33,315 nucleotides of DNA from positions 1 through 33,315 of the forward strand of contig NZ_BAHD01000070.1 in assembly GCF_000298215.1 (NCBI RefSeq). Direction: 5' to 3'. A program made the translations under genes and the position numbers. Below are positions 15,872-23,968 of this stretch, one piece after another. The stretch is from Kineosphaera limosa NBRC 100340 (GTDB lineage: Bacteria; Actinomycetota; Actinomycetes; Actinomycetales; Dermatophilaceae). The notes below the pieces were generated by a model. That model made no database searches and was not told where the DNA came from. It saw only the letters and a program-made list of their open reading frames with translations. Numbering within the stretch: position 1 is the stretch's first letter; each line of letters opens with the position of its first letter.

Positions 15872-18244
15872 ATGTCACGGACGACACGTTGGATCGGCGT
15901 GGCTGCGGCCGCTGCCCTAACAGCGGCTGGCCTGGCCCCGATAGGGTCCTACGGCGCCTCGGCCCTCGGGGCTCCGGCGGGGGTGCCGGCGGCGGCCGCA
16001 CCGACCGCCAAGGCGCAGCTGACGGGCCGAGTGATGGTGAAGTTCAGCCCGAAGGTCACGACCCCGGCCGCGCGCGCGCAGCGCATCGCGGTGGCGGACG
16101 CCAGCGTCGACGCCGATCTTGAGGTCGCCGGGCAAGCGAGCGCCGGCGTGACCATCGTCGAGGGCGCGTCGCCTGCGGAGGCGGCCTTTGCCGCCGCCGT
16201 GATCCGGAAGCAGGCGGACGTCGCCTATGCCTCCCCCGAGCGGCTGTACCAGATCACTGCCCCCGCGGAGTACCTGGGCGGCACCAACATGGGGTCCACG
16301 GGCTCCGGTGTCGACGCGGCCGGGGCGCACAGCAAGACGACCGGGACCGGCGTCACCGTCGCCGTCCTCGACACGGGCCAGGTGGCGAATCACGAGGCGC
16401 TCGCATCCCAGACAGCGGCCGGCTACGACTTCGCGTCGGTGAACGACCACGACGGCACAGCAGGACGAGACGCCGACCCGGCCGAACCCGTCATGGAGAG
16501 CGGCGCGACCTGCGACAACGGCAAAACCCCCCGACAGTCCTGGCACGGGACGCACGTGGCCGGCTCCGTTGCAGCGGTCGCCCCGGGAGCCAAGATCGTC
16601 CCCGTCCGGGTGGGCGGTCACTGCGGTATCGGTGGCCAGGACCTCATGGACGGCATCTTGTGGGCCTCCGGCATCAGCGTCGCCGGTGCCCCGACGAACG
16701 CCAATCCGGCCCAGGTCATCAACATGTCGCTCGGTCACGTCGGTGGCTGTGACCCCTACGAGCAGGACATCATCAACCAGGCCCGTTCCAGGAACGTCGC
16801 GATCGTCGCGGCGGCCGGCAACGACAATTCGAGCGCTCTCCACTCGCCGGGAGCGTGCAACGGCGTGATCAATGTGGCGGCGGTGACCCCCACCGGCGCC
16901 AAGGCCTCGTTCTCCAACTACGGCTCCAAGGTCGACGTGAGCGCTCCGGGCACGAACATCGTGTCGGCGGTCGGCCCGAGCACCAGTTCGTTCGCGCCGA
17001 TGCAGGGAACGTCGATGGCGGCACCGCACGTGGCTGGCATCGCGGCGCTCGTCCGCGCCGCCTACCCGGCGCTGACGCCCGACCAGGTCGAGAGCTCGAT
17101 CATCAGCTCGGCCAAGCCCTTCGGCGGGCCGTGCACCGGCTGCGGATCCGGCGTCGCCAACGCCCCGGCCTCGCTCACCGCCGCCGAGAACGGCGGCAAC
17201 GGCACGGTCGTCAGCTCGATCAGCCCGCTCGCGGGCAAGACCTCCGGTGGCGACACCGTGACCCTCACCGGCTTGGGTCTCGACAAGACGACCGAGGTGT
17301 GGTTCGGCTCGGCGAAGGCGAAGATGTCTAGCAGGAGCGCGACCTCCGTCGTCGTCAAAGCCCCGAAAGGCCCGGCAGGGGCCGCCGCCGTCCGGATCGT
17401 AACCCCGACGACCACGGCGACGAGCAGCTACATCTACGCGGTCGTGCCGGCCGTGAAGAAGTACGCGCCGAAGACGCTGAGCCCGGACGGTGGCGAGCTG
17501 ACGATCACGGGTGTCGGGTTCAACGCCGACGCCAAGGTCACCTTCAACGGCACGGCCGTCACGGTGAAGAGCGCTTCTGACACCGCGATCGTCGTCACCG
17601 CCCCGGCGAACACGACGACGACCAAGGCGACGGTCAGCGTCGTCGTCACGGCCAACGAGCTCCCCTCCAAGGCGAGCAAGTTCACCTACGCCGTGCCGAA
17701 GCCGAAGCTCAAGACGACGGTCAAGACGCTTGATCCGGCGGGCGCAGACGTCTCCTTCACGGGCAACGACCTCGACAAGATCGCCAAGGTGAGCGTCAAC
17801 GGCACCGAGCTCGCGGCCGACAAGTGGGCTTACATCGGCGCCGACAAGTCGCTCACGGTCAAGGTTCCGACGCTCGCCTTCAAGGCCAAGCCCGTCGCCC
17901 AGATCGTCGCCACGACGAAGTGGGGTGCCCCCACGAACCGGATCTCGCTCAAGTACCTCGTGCCCAAGACGGCCCTCAAGGCGCCGAAGGCAGCGCTCAC
18001 ACCCGAGGGCGGCGACGCGGTCTTCACCGGCACGAACCTCGACCAGATCACCGTCGTGAAGGTGGGCGGTACCGAGCTCGTCAAGGGCACCGGCTGGACC
18101 GTCAGCGACGGCAAGGACTCGCTCACGGTGAAGATCCCGGCACAGTCGACGACGACGAAGGCCGTGCCGGTCCAGGTCGTCACTCCGTACATCGAACTCA
18201 AGCCCGTCAACGTGAAGATCGCGGTGCCGAAGGTCAAGAGGTAG
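15872..18244 (+). CDS. secreted subtilisin-like (S8) serine protease with C-terminal TIG repeats
   Basis: A 790-residue protein from ATG 15872 (AGAGGAG upstream). It has a Sec signal peptide, a propeptide of about 100 residues (RVMVKFSPKV... typical of S8 inhibitor-like prodomains) and an S8 catalytic domain. The triad is visible: Asp167 in AVLDTGQV, His225 in SWHGTHVAGS and Ser381 in GTSMAAPHVAG; the oxyanion Asn is Asn317 in AAGNDNS. After the catalytic domain come about four Ig-like IPT/TIG repeats (ISPLAGKTSGGDTVTLTG..., LSPDGGELTITG, LDPAGADVSFTG, LTPEGGDAVFTG) of about 80-85 residues. One holds ATTKWGAP, like the N-[EK]-W motif of the preceding TIG protein. The two genes probably share ancestry in their signal peptides and repeats. 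The sigma-28-like promoter suggests co-expression with the flagellum. The substrate is unknown. Confidence 0.88.
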   Translation: MSRTTRWIGVAAAAALTAAGLAPIGSYGASALGAPAGVPAAAAPTAKAQLTGRVMVKFSPKVTTPAARAQRIAVADASVDADLEVAGQASAGVTIVEGASPAEAAFAAAVIRKQADVAYASPERLYQITAPAEYLGGTNMGSTGSGVDAAGAHSKTTGTGVTVAVLDTGQVANHEALASQTAAGYDFASVNDHDGTAGRDADPAEPVMESGATCDNGKTPRQSWHGTHVAGSVAAVAPGAKIVPVRVGGHCGIGGQDLMDGILWASGISVAGAPTNANPAQVINMSLGHVGGCDPYEQDIINQARSRNVAIVAAAGNDNSSALHSPGACNGVINVAAVTPTGAKASFSNYGSKVDVSAPGTNIVSAVGPSTSSFAPMQGTSMAAPHVAGIAALVRAAYPALTPDQVESSIISSAKPFGGPCTGCGSGVANAPASLTAAENGGNGTVVSSISPLAGKTSGGDTVTLTGLGLDKTTEVWFGSAKAKMSSRSATSVVVKAPKGPAGAAAVRIVTPTTTATSSYIYAVVPAVKKYAPKTLSPDGGELTITGVGFNADAKVTFNGTAVTVKSASDTAIVVTAPANTTTTKATVSVVVTANELPSKASKFTYAVPKPKLKTTVKTLDPAGADVSFTGNDLDKIAKVSVNGTELAADKWAYIGADKSLTVKVPTLAFKAKPVAQIVATTKWGAPTNRISLKYLVPKTALKAPKAALTPEGGDAVFTGTNLDQITVVKVGGTELVKGTGWTVSDGKDSLTVKIPAQSTTTKAVPVQVVTPYIELKPVNVKIAVPKVKR

Positions 18245-18254
18245 TCGGCTCGGC

Positions 18255-19448
18255 TCAGCGGCGGGCGGTGGTCTTCGAGACCGCCGCCCGCGTCGCGTCG
18301 GCGAGGCGCGCGTGGATCCGCGCCCCGACCCCCCCGTCGAGGGGGCCCGTCACCTCCTCGAAGCGACGCACCTGCCCAGCCCGGTCGTGGCGGCCGGTCG
18401 CGACGTAGTCGACGAAGCTGGACACGGTGACATCGCCGCGCACGTCGGCAGCAGCCCACGGCAGGTAGCCCTCGAAGTCACCGAACGAAGGCGCGACGCC
18501 CAGGGCGATCGGGTCATCGTCGTTTGCCGCGCAGTCGAGCATGAGCACGGGCCGGCCCGTGACCCCGAAGAGCAGCGCGAGAGACGTCGGGCTCAGGCCG
18601 ATGTAGCAGTCCGAGGCCACGATCGACGGGAGGTAGTCCGGTGACAGGTCGATCCGCACGTTGGGGATGCGGCCGGCGACCTGGAGCATCTTGGCGAAGG
18701 GCTCCACGAGCCGCTGCCGCATGGCGATCATCGTGCTCGCCAGGAGCGGGTGTGGCCGCCAGATGACGGAGACATCGGCTCGGCCGGCGGCGAATTCGAT
18801 GACCTCCCACGTGCGGGCCAGAGCGCGTTCGCTGTGATGCAGGACCTCGGTGATGCTCGTCGTCACCAAGATCGTGACGGCCGGCGTCGGCTGGTCTCCG
18901 CCGTCGTCGGGGTCGGACATCCCGCGGACCACGTGGTCGGCCTTCGGCGTGCCGAGCGCGATGACCTTGCGCTGGTGTCGCGCCGCGATCTGGGGGCGGT
19001 GGGCCGGCGTCTGCAACGCGATGACATCGACGTTGTCGTATCCGACAAGGTCCCGCTGCCCGGGCGGCAGGGTGCCTCCGACGATGTAGTACGGCACGTA
19101 GACAAGGACGCATCCCAGGCGGCGCAGCGCGTCCGTGCGATACGGGGCAGCGATCCGGGTCACGCGGTTGTGCGCGTCGTAGGCGTTGTGGACATAGACG
19201 ATGTCGGGGCGGAAGGCCGCGAGATCGAAGCTGTTGGAGCTCTGCGTCGGCACCTCCGCGGGCAGCTGCTCACCCGGGCAATGACGGGCCACACCGCCCT
19301 CGGGGTCGAGGTCGTCGTAGGGCACCGGAAGGACGACGACCTCGGTATTTGCGTCTTCGTGCGCCGCGCGCCAGATCGAGGCCATCGAGTCCCACATGGC
19401 TGCTTGGTAGGGGAGGAAGGCGATGCGCAGTGCCCGAGGACCCGTCAT
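18255..19448 (-). CDS. CDP-glycerol:glycerophosphotransferase-like (TagB/TagF family) protein
   Basis: A 397-residue protein from ATG 19448 (GGAGGACC just upstream). Features of the family: an N-terminal Rossmann-like half with RIAFLPYQAAMWDSM and DIVYVHNAYD; YRTDALRRLGCVLVYVPYY; VIWRPHPLL in the second half, where family members have a conserved RPHP-type motif; and DYLPSIVASDCYIGLSPTS followed by GRPVLML. Such enzymes transfer polyol phosphate from a CDP-polyol to a glycan or teichoic acid chain. No membrane segment is seen. It diverges from the operon that starts with a TagD-type cytidylyltransferase, so donor synthesis and transfer are likely linked. The acceptor could be a wall polymer, a capsule or the flagellin glycan. 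Confidence 0.78.
   Translation of the reverse strand: MTGPRALRIAFLPYQAAMWDSMASIWRAAHEDANTEVVVLPVPYDDLDPEGGVARHCPGEQLPAEVPTQSSNSFDLAAFRPDIVYVHNAYDAHNRVTRIAAPYRTDALRRLGCVLVYVPYYIVGGTLPPGQRDLVGYDNVDVIALQTPAHRPQIAARHQRKVIALGTPKADHVVRGMSDPDDGGDQPTPAVTILVTTSITEVLHHSERALARTWEVIEFAAGRADVSVIWRPHPLLASTMIAMRQRLVEPFAKMLQVAGRIPNVRIDLSPDYLPSIVASDCYIGLSPTSLALLFGVTGRPVLMLDCAANDDDPIALGVAPSFGDFEGYLPWAAADVRGDVTVSSFVDYVATGRHDRAGQVRRFEEVTGPLDGGVGARIHARLADATRAAVSKTTARR
18261..18291. terminator. bidirectional terminator hairpin between convergent genes
   Basis: 18261-18274 pairs with 18278-18291 over 14 positions (one G-T wobble) around a TCG loop. It lies 16 bases after the protease stop codon and inside the last codons of the convergent minus-strand gene. 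Confidence 0.6.
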
Positions 19449-19526
19449 GGTCCTCCGTTCGACCCTTCCTGCCTGCTCCTGAGCAGACCGCAGCGACGTC
19501 GGACTCAGGTGGCGGTGCGGAACATC

Positions 19527-19554
19527 CTTCAACCATAGGCAGATCGGCCGATGG
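19527..19554 (+). promoter_or_regulatory. possible sigma-28-like promoter of the polyol/glycosyltransferase operon
   Basis: GCCGATGG (19547-19554) with TTCA 15 bases upstream (19528-19531), or CTTC at 16. It lies 92 bases before ATG 19647. It is embedded in a palindrome ATCGGCCGAT, and the minus-strand half has no matching -35, so it most likely drives the plus-strand operon. Confidence 0.4.
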
Positions 19555-19646
19555 GCAGTCATGTCTCGCCCTCGACCCGGGGCCACCCGCCGCGCGGTCA
19601 GCCAACGCGCCTTCTCCGGCCGCCCACCTCAGGATGGTGTTCACGG

Positions 19647-21086
19647 ATGACCACGGTCATCACCTATGGCACGTTCGACGTCTTCCACCACGGCCACCGG
19701 CGGCTGCTCGAGCGGGCCAAGTCGCTGGGCGACCGGTTGATCGTCGGCGTGACCAGCTCCGACTACGACCGCGGGCGCGGCAAGCTCAACGTCACCGACT
19801 CCCTCCCCCAGCGGATCAGAAGCGTCGAAGAGTCCGGACTCGCGGACCTCGTTCTCGTCGAAGAGTACGAAGGGCAGAAGGTCCGAGACATCGAGCAGCA
19901 CGGCGTCGACATCTTCGCCATCGGGTCGGATTGGGAGGGGCATTTCGACCACCTGCGCGACTTCTGCGAGGTCGTCTATCTGCCACGGACTGCCGGAGTG
20001 TCCAGCACGCAAGTGCGCACTCAGGCGCACAGCCTGCTTCGCGTCGGAGTTGTCGGGACCGGGCGGATCGCCCATCGCATGGTGGCTGAGGCTCGCTTCG
20101 TCAGCGGTGTCGAGTTCGTCGCCGCCTTCAATCCCCGTCACGGCTCCGCTGCGAGCTTCGTCGAAGAGCACGGTCTACAGCAGGCCCACAGTGAGTGGGG
20201 TCCTTTCGTCGACGGCATCGACGCGGTCTACATCGCGAGTCCGCACCATGCGCACGTCGACTATGCCCAGGCCGCGATGGCGGCGGGGCTGCATGTTCTG
20301 TGCGAGAAGCCGGCGGCGCTGTCCGCGGCGGATCTGACGGGCTTGCACGAGCGAGCACAGGGGGGAGGGCTGGTCTTCATGGAGGCGGTGAAGACGGCCT
20401 ATCTCCCGGGCTTCGAGCGTATGGTCGCGATCGTCCGGTCCGGCACGTTGGGCCAGGTTAGGGCCGTGCGCTGCGCCTTCACGAAGCTCGTGGAGCCCGG
20501 CGCCCGCGAGTGGGTCGCGCCGGCCGGAGGCAGCATGACCGAGCTGGGCACGTACGGCCTGTTGCCGATCGTCAAGCTCCTGGGAGCGGACCTGCCCGCC
20601 GGGCAGTTCACCGTCATCCGGTCGCATGGTGTCGACGCCTTCACCTCGGCGCGATTCGTGTATCCGCAGGCCGTGGGGTCCTTCGAGGTCGGCATGGGGG
20701 TCAAGACAGAGGGGTCTCTCGTGGTCTCCGGGACTACCGGGTATCTGGTAGTGCCCGCGCCGTGGTGGCTGACGCGGACATTCGAAATTCACCGGGAGGA
20801 CCCGAGCCTCACCCGCCAATACTCGGTGCCGTTCGAGGGCGATGGACTCCGCTACGAGCTGTCGGAGTTCGTGCGCGCCATCAACCACCCGCGGCGATCC
20901 GGATTGGCGCTCACCGACGCCGAGTCGATGGCCATGGCGAGCGCGCTCGAGGACTTCTGCGTCGGCCGTGGGGTCACACAGATCGGTGACGAGTCGGCCG
21001 GACTCGAGGCGGCGCTGCGTCGGCAGGGCGCAGCGGCGCGAGGCGTCGCCGACCTGGGTCACGTGACCTCACCCCTGGTCAGGTGA
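19647..21086 (+). CDS. fusion: TagD-type cytidylyltransferase + Gfo/Idh/MocA oxidoreductase
   Basis: A 479-residue two-domain protein. Residues 1-128 are a glycerol-3-phosphate cytidylyltransferase-type domain: GTFDVFHHGH with the HxGH nucleotide-binding motif at 14-17, a GSDWEG motif near 93-98, and RTAGVSSTQVR, the family's RSxGISTT-like end motif. From about residue 131 a dinucleotide-binding oxidoreductase follows: RVGVVGTGRIA (Rossmann glycine motif), IASPHHAHVDYA, LCEKPAAL (the EKP motif) and a C-terminal alpha/beta domain typical of Gfo/Idh/MocA. The logic resembles enzymes that pair a CDP-polyol synthase with an NAD(P)H reductase, as in TarI/TarJ for CDP-ribitol, but with a different reductase family. 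The product may therefore be a CDP-activated polyol other than glycerol. It overlaps the next gene by four bases (GTGA) and heads a five-gene operon. Confidence 0.85.
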   Translation: MTTVITYGTFDVFHHGHRRLLERAKSLGDRLIVGVTSSDYDRGRGKLNVTDSLPQRIRSVEESGLADLVLVEEYEGQKVRDIEQHGVDIFAIGSDWEGHFDHLRDFCEVVYLPRTAGVSSTQVRTQAHSLLRVGVVGTGRIAHRMVAEARFVSGVEFVAAFNPRHGSAASFVEEHGLQQAHSEWGPFVDGIDAVYIASPHHAHVDYAQAAMAAGLHVLCEKPAALSAADLTGLHERAQGGGLVFMEAVKTAYLPGFERMVAIVRSGTLGQVRAVRCAFTKLVEPGAREWVAPAGGSMTELGTYGLLPIVKLLGADLPAGQFTVIRSHGVDAFTSARFVYPQAVGSFEVGMGVKTEGSLVVSGTTGYLVVPAPWWLTRTFEIHREDPSLTRQYSVPFEGDGLRYELSEFVRAINHPRRSGLALTDAESMAMASALEDFCVGRGVTQIGDESAGLEAALRRQGAAARGVADLGHVTSPLVR

Positions 21087-22102
21087 ACGCCTCCAGCCTC
21101 GTCGTCATCGCGCGGGACGAGGAGCGGTGCCTCGCCAGAGCGCTGGAGTCGGCCGCCCCCTATGTCGATGAGCTCCTCGTCCTCGACACGGGATCGACGG
21201 ATGCCACGGTCGAGATCGCTCTCGGGTGCGGGGCGCGCGTCGAGCACTTCCCGTGGTGTGACGACTTCGCCGCCGCCCGCAATCGGGCGCTCGAACTCGC
21301 GTCGCACCCGCTGAGACTCGTGCTGGATGCCGACGAGTGGGTCGAGTCCGGCGGTGAGGCTCTGGCGCGGTGGGGTGCCGTCAACCCTGGGCGAGTCGGC
21401 TGGGTCACGAGACGAGATCTCGTGCCTGACTCGAGCAGGGCAGGGGTGGGGCCCAGCGTTTCGGTCGAGCGTCTGGTGCGCGTGTTGCCTTCGGACGTCC
21501 GCTACGAGGGGTCGATCCACGAACAGCCGGTGCACCCCGACCCTGCTGTGGCATCCGGTCTGGTGCTGGGACACGACGGCTACCTGCCGGCGGCGAACAC
21601 AGCGAAGCGAGGTCGCAACGAGCGGCTGCTTCGACGGGCCTTGGCGGGCGGCTTCGACCCCTACCTCAGCTACCAGTTGGCCAAGGAACTTGAAGTACAG
21701 GAGCGCTACCACGAGGCCGTGGAAAGCTATCTGGTCGCTCTCGAGCGCACCCCCCACGAGGCCGCCTGGCGCCACCCGCTCGTCGTGCGCACCCTGCACC
21801 TGCTGACGCGCACCGAACGGTTCGACGAAGGCGTGGCCCTTTTCGAGTCTGAGCGCACCAGATGGAGTCGCTCCCCAGATCTGTTCTTTGCTGCCGGAGA
21901 TCTCTTCCTGCAGATGACCGCGACGCGAAAGCGTGATGCCGGCGTCCTGATCGAGCTTGCCCGCACCTGTTGGGCGCAGTGCCTCGAGATCGGTGACCGG
22001 CCAGACCTGGTCGGCTCGGTCTCGGGTCGCGGAGGGGCGCTGGCCCAATACAACCTCGACGTCGTGAGCGGCGTCACGATCGGCCGTGGAGGGGTGCAAT
22101 GA
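21083..22102 (+). CDS. family 2 glycosyltransferase with helical C-terminus (GT-A, intact motifs)
   Basis: A 339-residue protein starting at GTG 21083, overlapping the upstream stop codon. GT2 motifs are intact: VVIARDEE at the first strand, DTGSTDAT (35-42), ARNRAL, the metal-binding DADEW (82-86) and GSIHEQ with the His-Glu pair at 146-147. The C-terminal 170 residues are helical, TPR-like, with CLEIGDRPDLVGS near the end. It is the active-looking paralogue of the protein at 1778. It probably transfers a sugar from a nucleotide sugar to flagellin or to a glycan on it, as GT2-TPR proteins next to flagellin genes do elsewhere; the donor is not predictable. Confidence 0.85.
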   Translation: MNASSLVVIARDEERCLARALESAAPYVDELLVLDTGSTDATVEIALGCGARVEHFPWCDDFAAARNRALELASHPLRLVLDADEWVESGGEALARWGAVNPGRVGWVTRRDLVPDSSRAGVGPSVSVERLVRVLPSDVRYEGSIHEQPVHPDPAVASGLVLGHDGYLPAANTAKRGRNERLLRRALAGGFDPYLSYQLAKELEVQERYHEAVESYLVALERTPHEAAWRHPLVVRTLHLLTRTERFDEGVALFESERTRWSRSPDLFFAAGDLFLQMTATRKRDAGVLIELARTCWAQCLEIGDRPDLVGSVSGRGGALAQYNLDVVSGVTIGRGGVQ

Positions 22103-23454
22103 GCCGCGTTCCGCGAGTGGATGCCTGCCTCATCGTGCGCGACGAGAGCGTCAATCTGCCGGACTGCATCGAGTCGCTCAAGCGGCTGGGCTCGTCGCTG
22201 CAGAGAATCTGCGTGTACGACACGGGGTCTGCGGACGACACCGTGGCCATCGCCCGCGCGGCGGGTTGTGTCGTCGTGGAAGGCTACTGGGACAACGACT
22301 TTGCGCGGGCGAGAAACGCCTCACTCGACATGTCCAGGGCCGACTGGGCGCTCATCGTCGATGCTGACGAGAGGGTGGTCGCCGACCCCGCCCGACTTGT
22401 GCGAGAGCTGACCCAGCAGCGAGGCGCGAACGTCATCGACGCGGAGCTCTATCACCTGGATGAGCGCGGCCAACGTGTAGCGCACTCGCGATACATCAAG
22501 GCAGTCCGCCCCCGCTCGGTGCGATTCGTCCACCCCATCCACGAGATCGTCACAGACATCGACGGTCGCGGCATCTCCATTCACTCGGTGGCGCCGAATG
22601 TCATGCACTTCGATCACCTCGGGTACGCATCCGAGCAGATTCGTCGGAGCAAAGCAGAGCGAAACGAAGCCGTCGCCGACGCTGCGCTGCACGTGGCACT
22701 GCAATCTCGTGACGCCGCGCGCATCGCGCACGCCTACCAGCATCGGGGGCGCTCCCGGACGCTGTTGGGGCGGGACGAAGACGCGCTGTCGGATCTGATG
22801 GCCGCGTGGCAGGCGTGGGGCGCGGGGTCTGCGAGTGCAGTCGGGGCGGGCCGGGACCTCATCAGACGACTCACGGCCGCCAACCGCACGACGGAAGCGA
22901 TGGAAGTCCTCCGCCGCCTCGAGGAGTGCGGCGCTCAGGCTGATCTCACCCGGCTCCTCCTCGCAGAAGTGCTCTTCGCGCTCGGGCATGACGAGAAGGT
23001 GCTGGCTTTGACCGCGGATCTGGTCCCGGCGCGTGACTCCGCTCGCGAGACGCGGGGCACGGTCGACACCCGAGAGGTGCTGGGTCTGCGAGTCAAGGCC
23101 TTAGGCCGCCTGGGTCGGTGGGATCACGTTCTGGCGACGCTCTTGACCCTTGTCCACTGGGGAGAGGTGGAGCGGGTCGGTCAGATCGTGCGGATGTGGC
23201 GGGGCAGTACACAGGCACTGGCCGAAATCCTGGCCGACCTCGGCACAGGGCCTCACGGACCTGCCGTCCTGGCGGCGCTACGAGCGAGCTCAGGAGTCGG
23301 TCCCGGCGCTGCCGACATCATCGAGCATCCTTTGGTGTCCCGAGACACGCCGCCGCACACCTCCGCTCAAGGGTCGCGGGCAGCCGCCGATGGGCACAAC
23401 GTCCGCGCTGACAACGACGCTGACAACGAAACCGCAGGAAAGCAGGCGCACTGA
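22099..23454 (+). CDS. family 2 glycosyltransferase with TPR-like C-terminus (GT-B1, intact motifs)
   Basis: A 451-residue protein with a four-base ATGA overlap to GT-A, so translation is coupled. ACLIVRDE, CVYDTGSADDT (DTGSAD at 41-46), EGYWDNDFARARN, VDADER (DADE 88-91) and HPIHEIV (His148-Glu149) are all present, as in SPS-type GT2 proteins that bind a nucleotide sugar and a metal. The last 270 residues are helical repeats. It is closely related to the protein at 23969 and to the degenerate one at 2943. A short low-complexity Asp/Asn/Thr-rich tail ends the protein. Confidence 0.85.
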   Translation: MSRVPRVDACLIVRDESVNLPDCIESLKRLGSSLQRICVYDTGSADDTVAIARAAGCVVVEGYWDNDFARARNASLDMSRADWALIVDADERVVADPARLVRELTQQRGANVIDAELYHLDERGQRVAHSRYIKAVRPRSVRFVHPIHEIVTDIDGRGISIHSVAPNVMHFDHLGYASEQIRRSKAERNEAVADAALHVALQSRDAARIAHAYQHRGRSRTLLGRDEDALSDLMAAWQAWGAGSASAVGAGRDLIRRLTAANRTTEAMEVLRRLEECGAQADLTRLLLAEVLFALGHDEKVLALTADLVPARDSARETRGTVDTREVLGLRVKALGRLGRWDHVLATLLTLVHWGEVERVGQIVRMWRGSTQALAEILADLGTGPHGPAVLAALRASSGVGPGAADIIEHPLVSRDTPPHTSAQGSRAAADGHNVRADNDADNETAGKQAH

Positions 23455-23957
23455 TGAGCGACGCCCCCCTCCCGACCGACATCACCGACATGCTGAAGCG
23501 TCTCGGCGCCTTGGATGAGGAGCCCCGCAGTGAGCTGCCCGTCCGCTTCATCGTTGCGACGGATTGGGAGCAGGCGGCCGTGCCACTGACGATGCTCAAG
23601 GCCTTCCGGGCCATCGTCCCCGCAGGGTCGGGACTCCAGCTCGCTTTCGCCGTACCGGGAGAGCCCACGGCCTCGGACGCAGAGTGTGTGCACGTCTTGG
23701 CGGATGGAGCCGGTAGCGATCTCGCCGGACTCGAAGTGCTCTCGTTCGCGCGGGCGATCGAAGAGCCCTACGACAGTGCGATCGTCGCGGACGGCGACCC
23801 CGAGGCGCTCCTGGCCCAGGTGGGCGGAGTCATCGTTCGGATGCACGATGTGGTTCGACGACTCGAGCGCGCTCAGGCCGGCACGCTGGCAGATTCTTCG
23901 CTCAACCGGGGCGATGCAGAAGCCCTGCGGCGACGTCTCGCGACCTTCGTCGGCTGA
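23454..23957 (+). CDS. 167-residue protein of unknown function in the glycosylation operon
   Basis: It starts at ATG 23454, overlapping the previous stop codon by one base (TGATG), so it is translationally coupled. An acidic N-terminal linker is followed by an alternating beta/alpha region (RFIVATDWEQAAVPLTML, GLQLAFAVPGE, CVHVLADGAGSDL, DSAIVADGDPEALL) ending in a helix with MHDVVRRLE. The pattern suggests a small Rossmann-like domain. I recall vaguely similar stretches in large multi-domain flagellar glycosylation proteins, but I cannot confirm homology. It sits between two glycosyltransferases of the same family, so a partner or lectin-like role is possible. No catalytic motif is recognised. 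Confidence 0.75.
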   Translation: MSDAPLPTDITDMLKRLGALDEEPRSELPVRFIVATDWEQAAVPLTMLKAFRAIVPAGSGLQLAFAVPGEPTASDAECVHVLADGAGSDLAGLEVLSFARAIEEPYDSAIVADGDPEALLAQVGGVIVRMHDVVRRLERAQAGTLADSSLNRGDAEALRRRLATFVG

Positions 23958-23968
23958 TCGGCACACCG

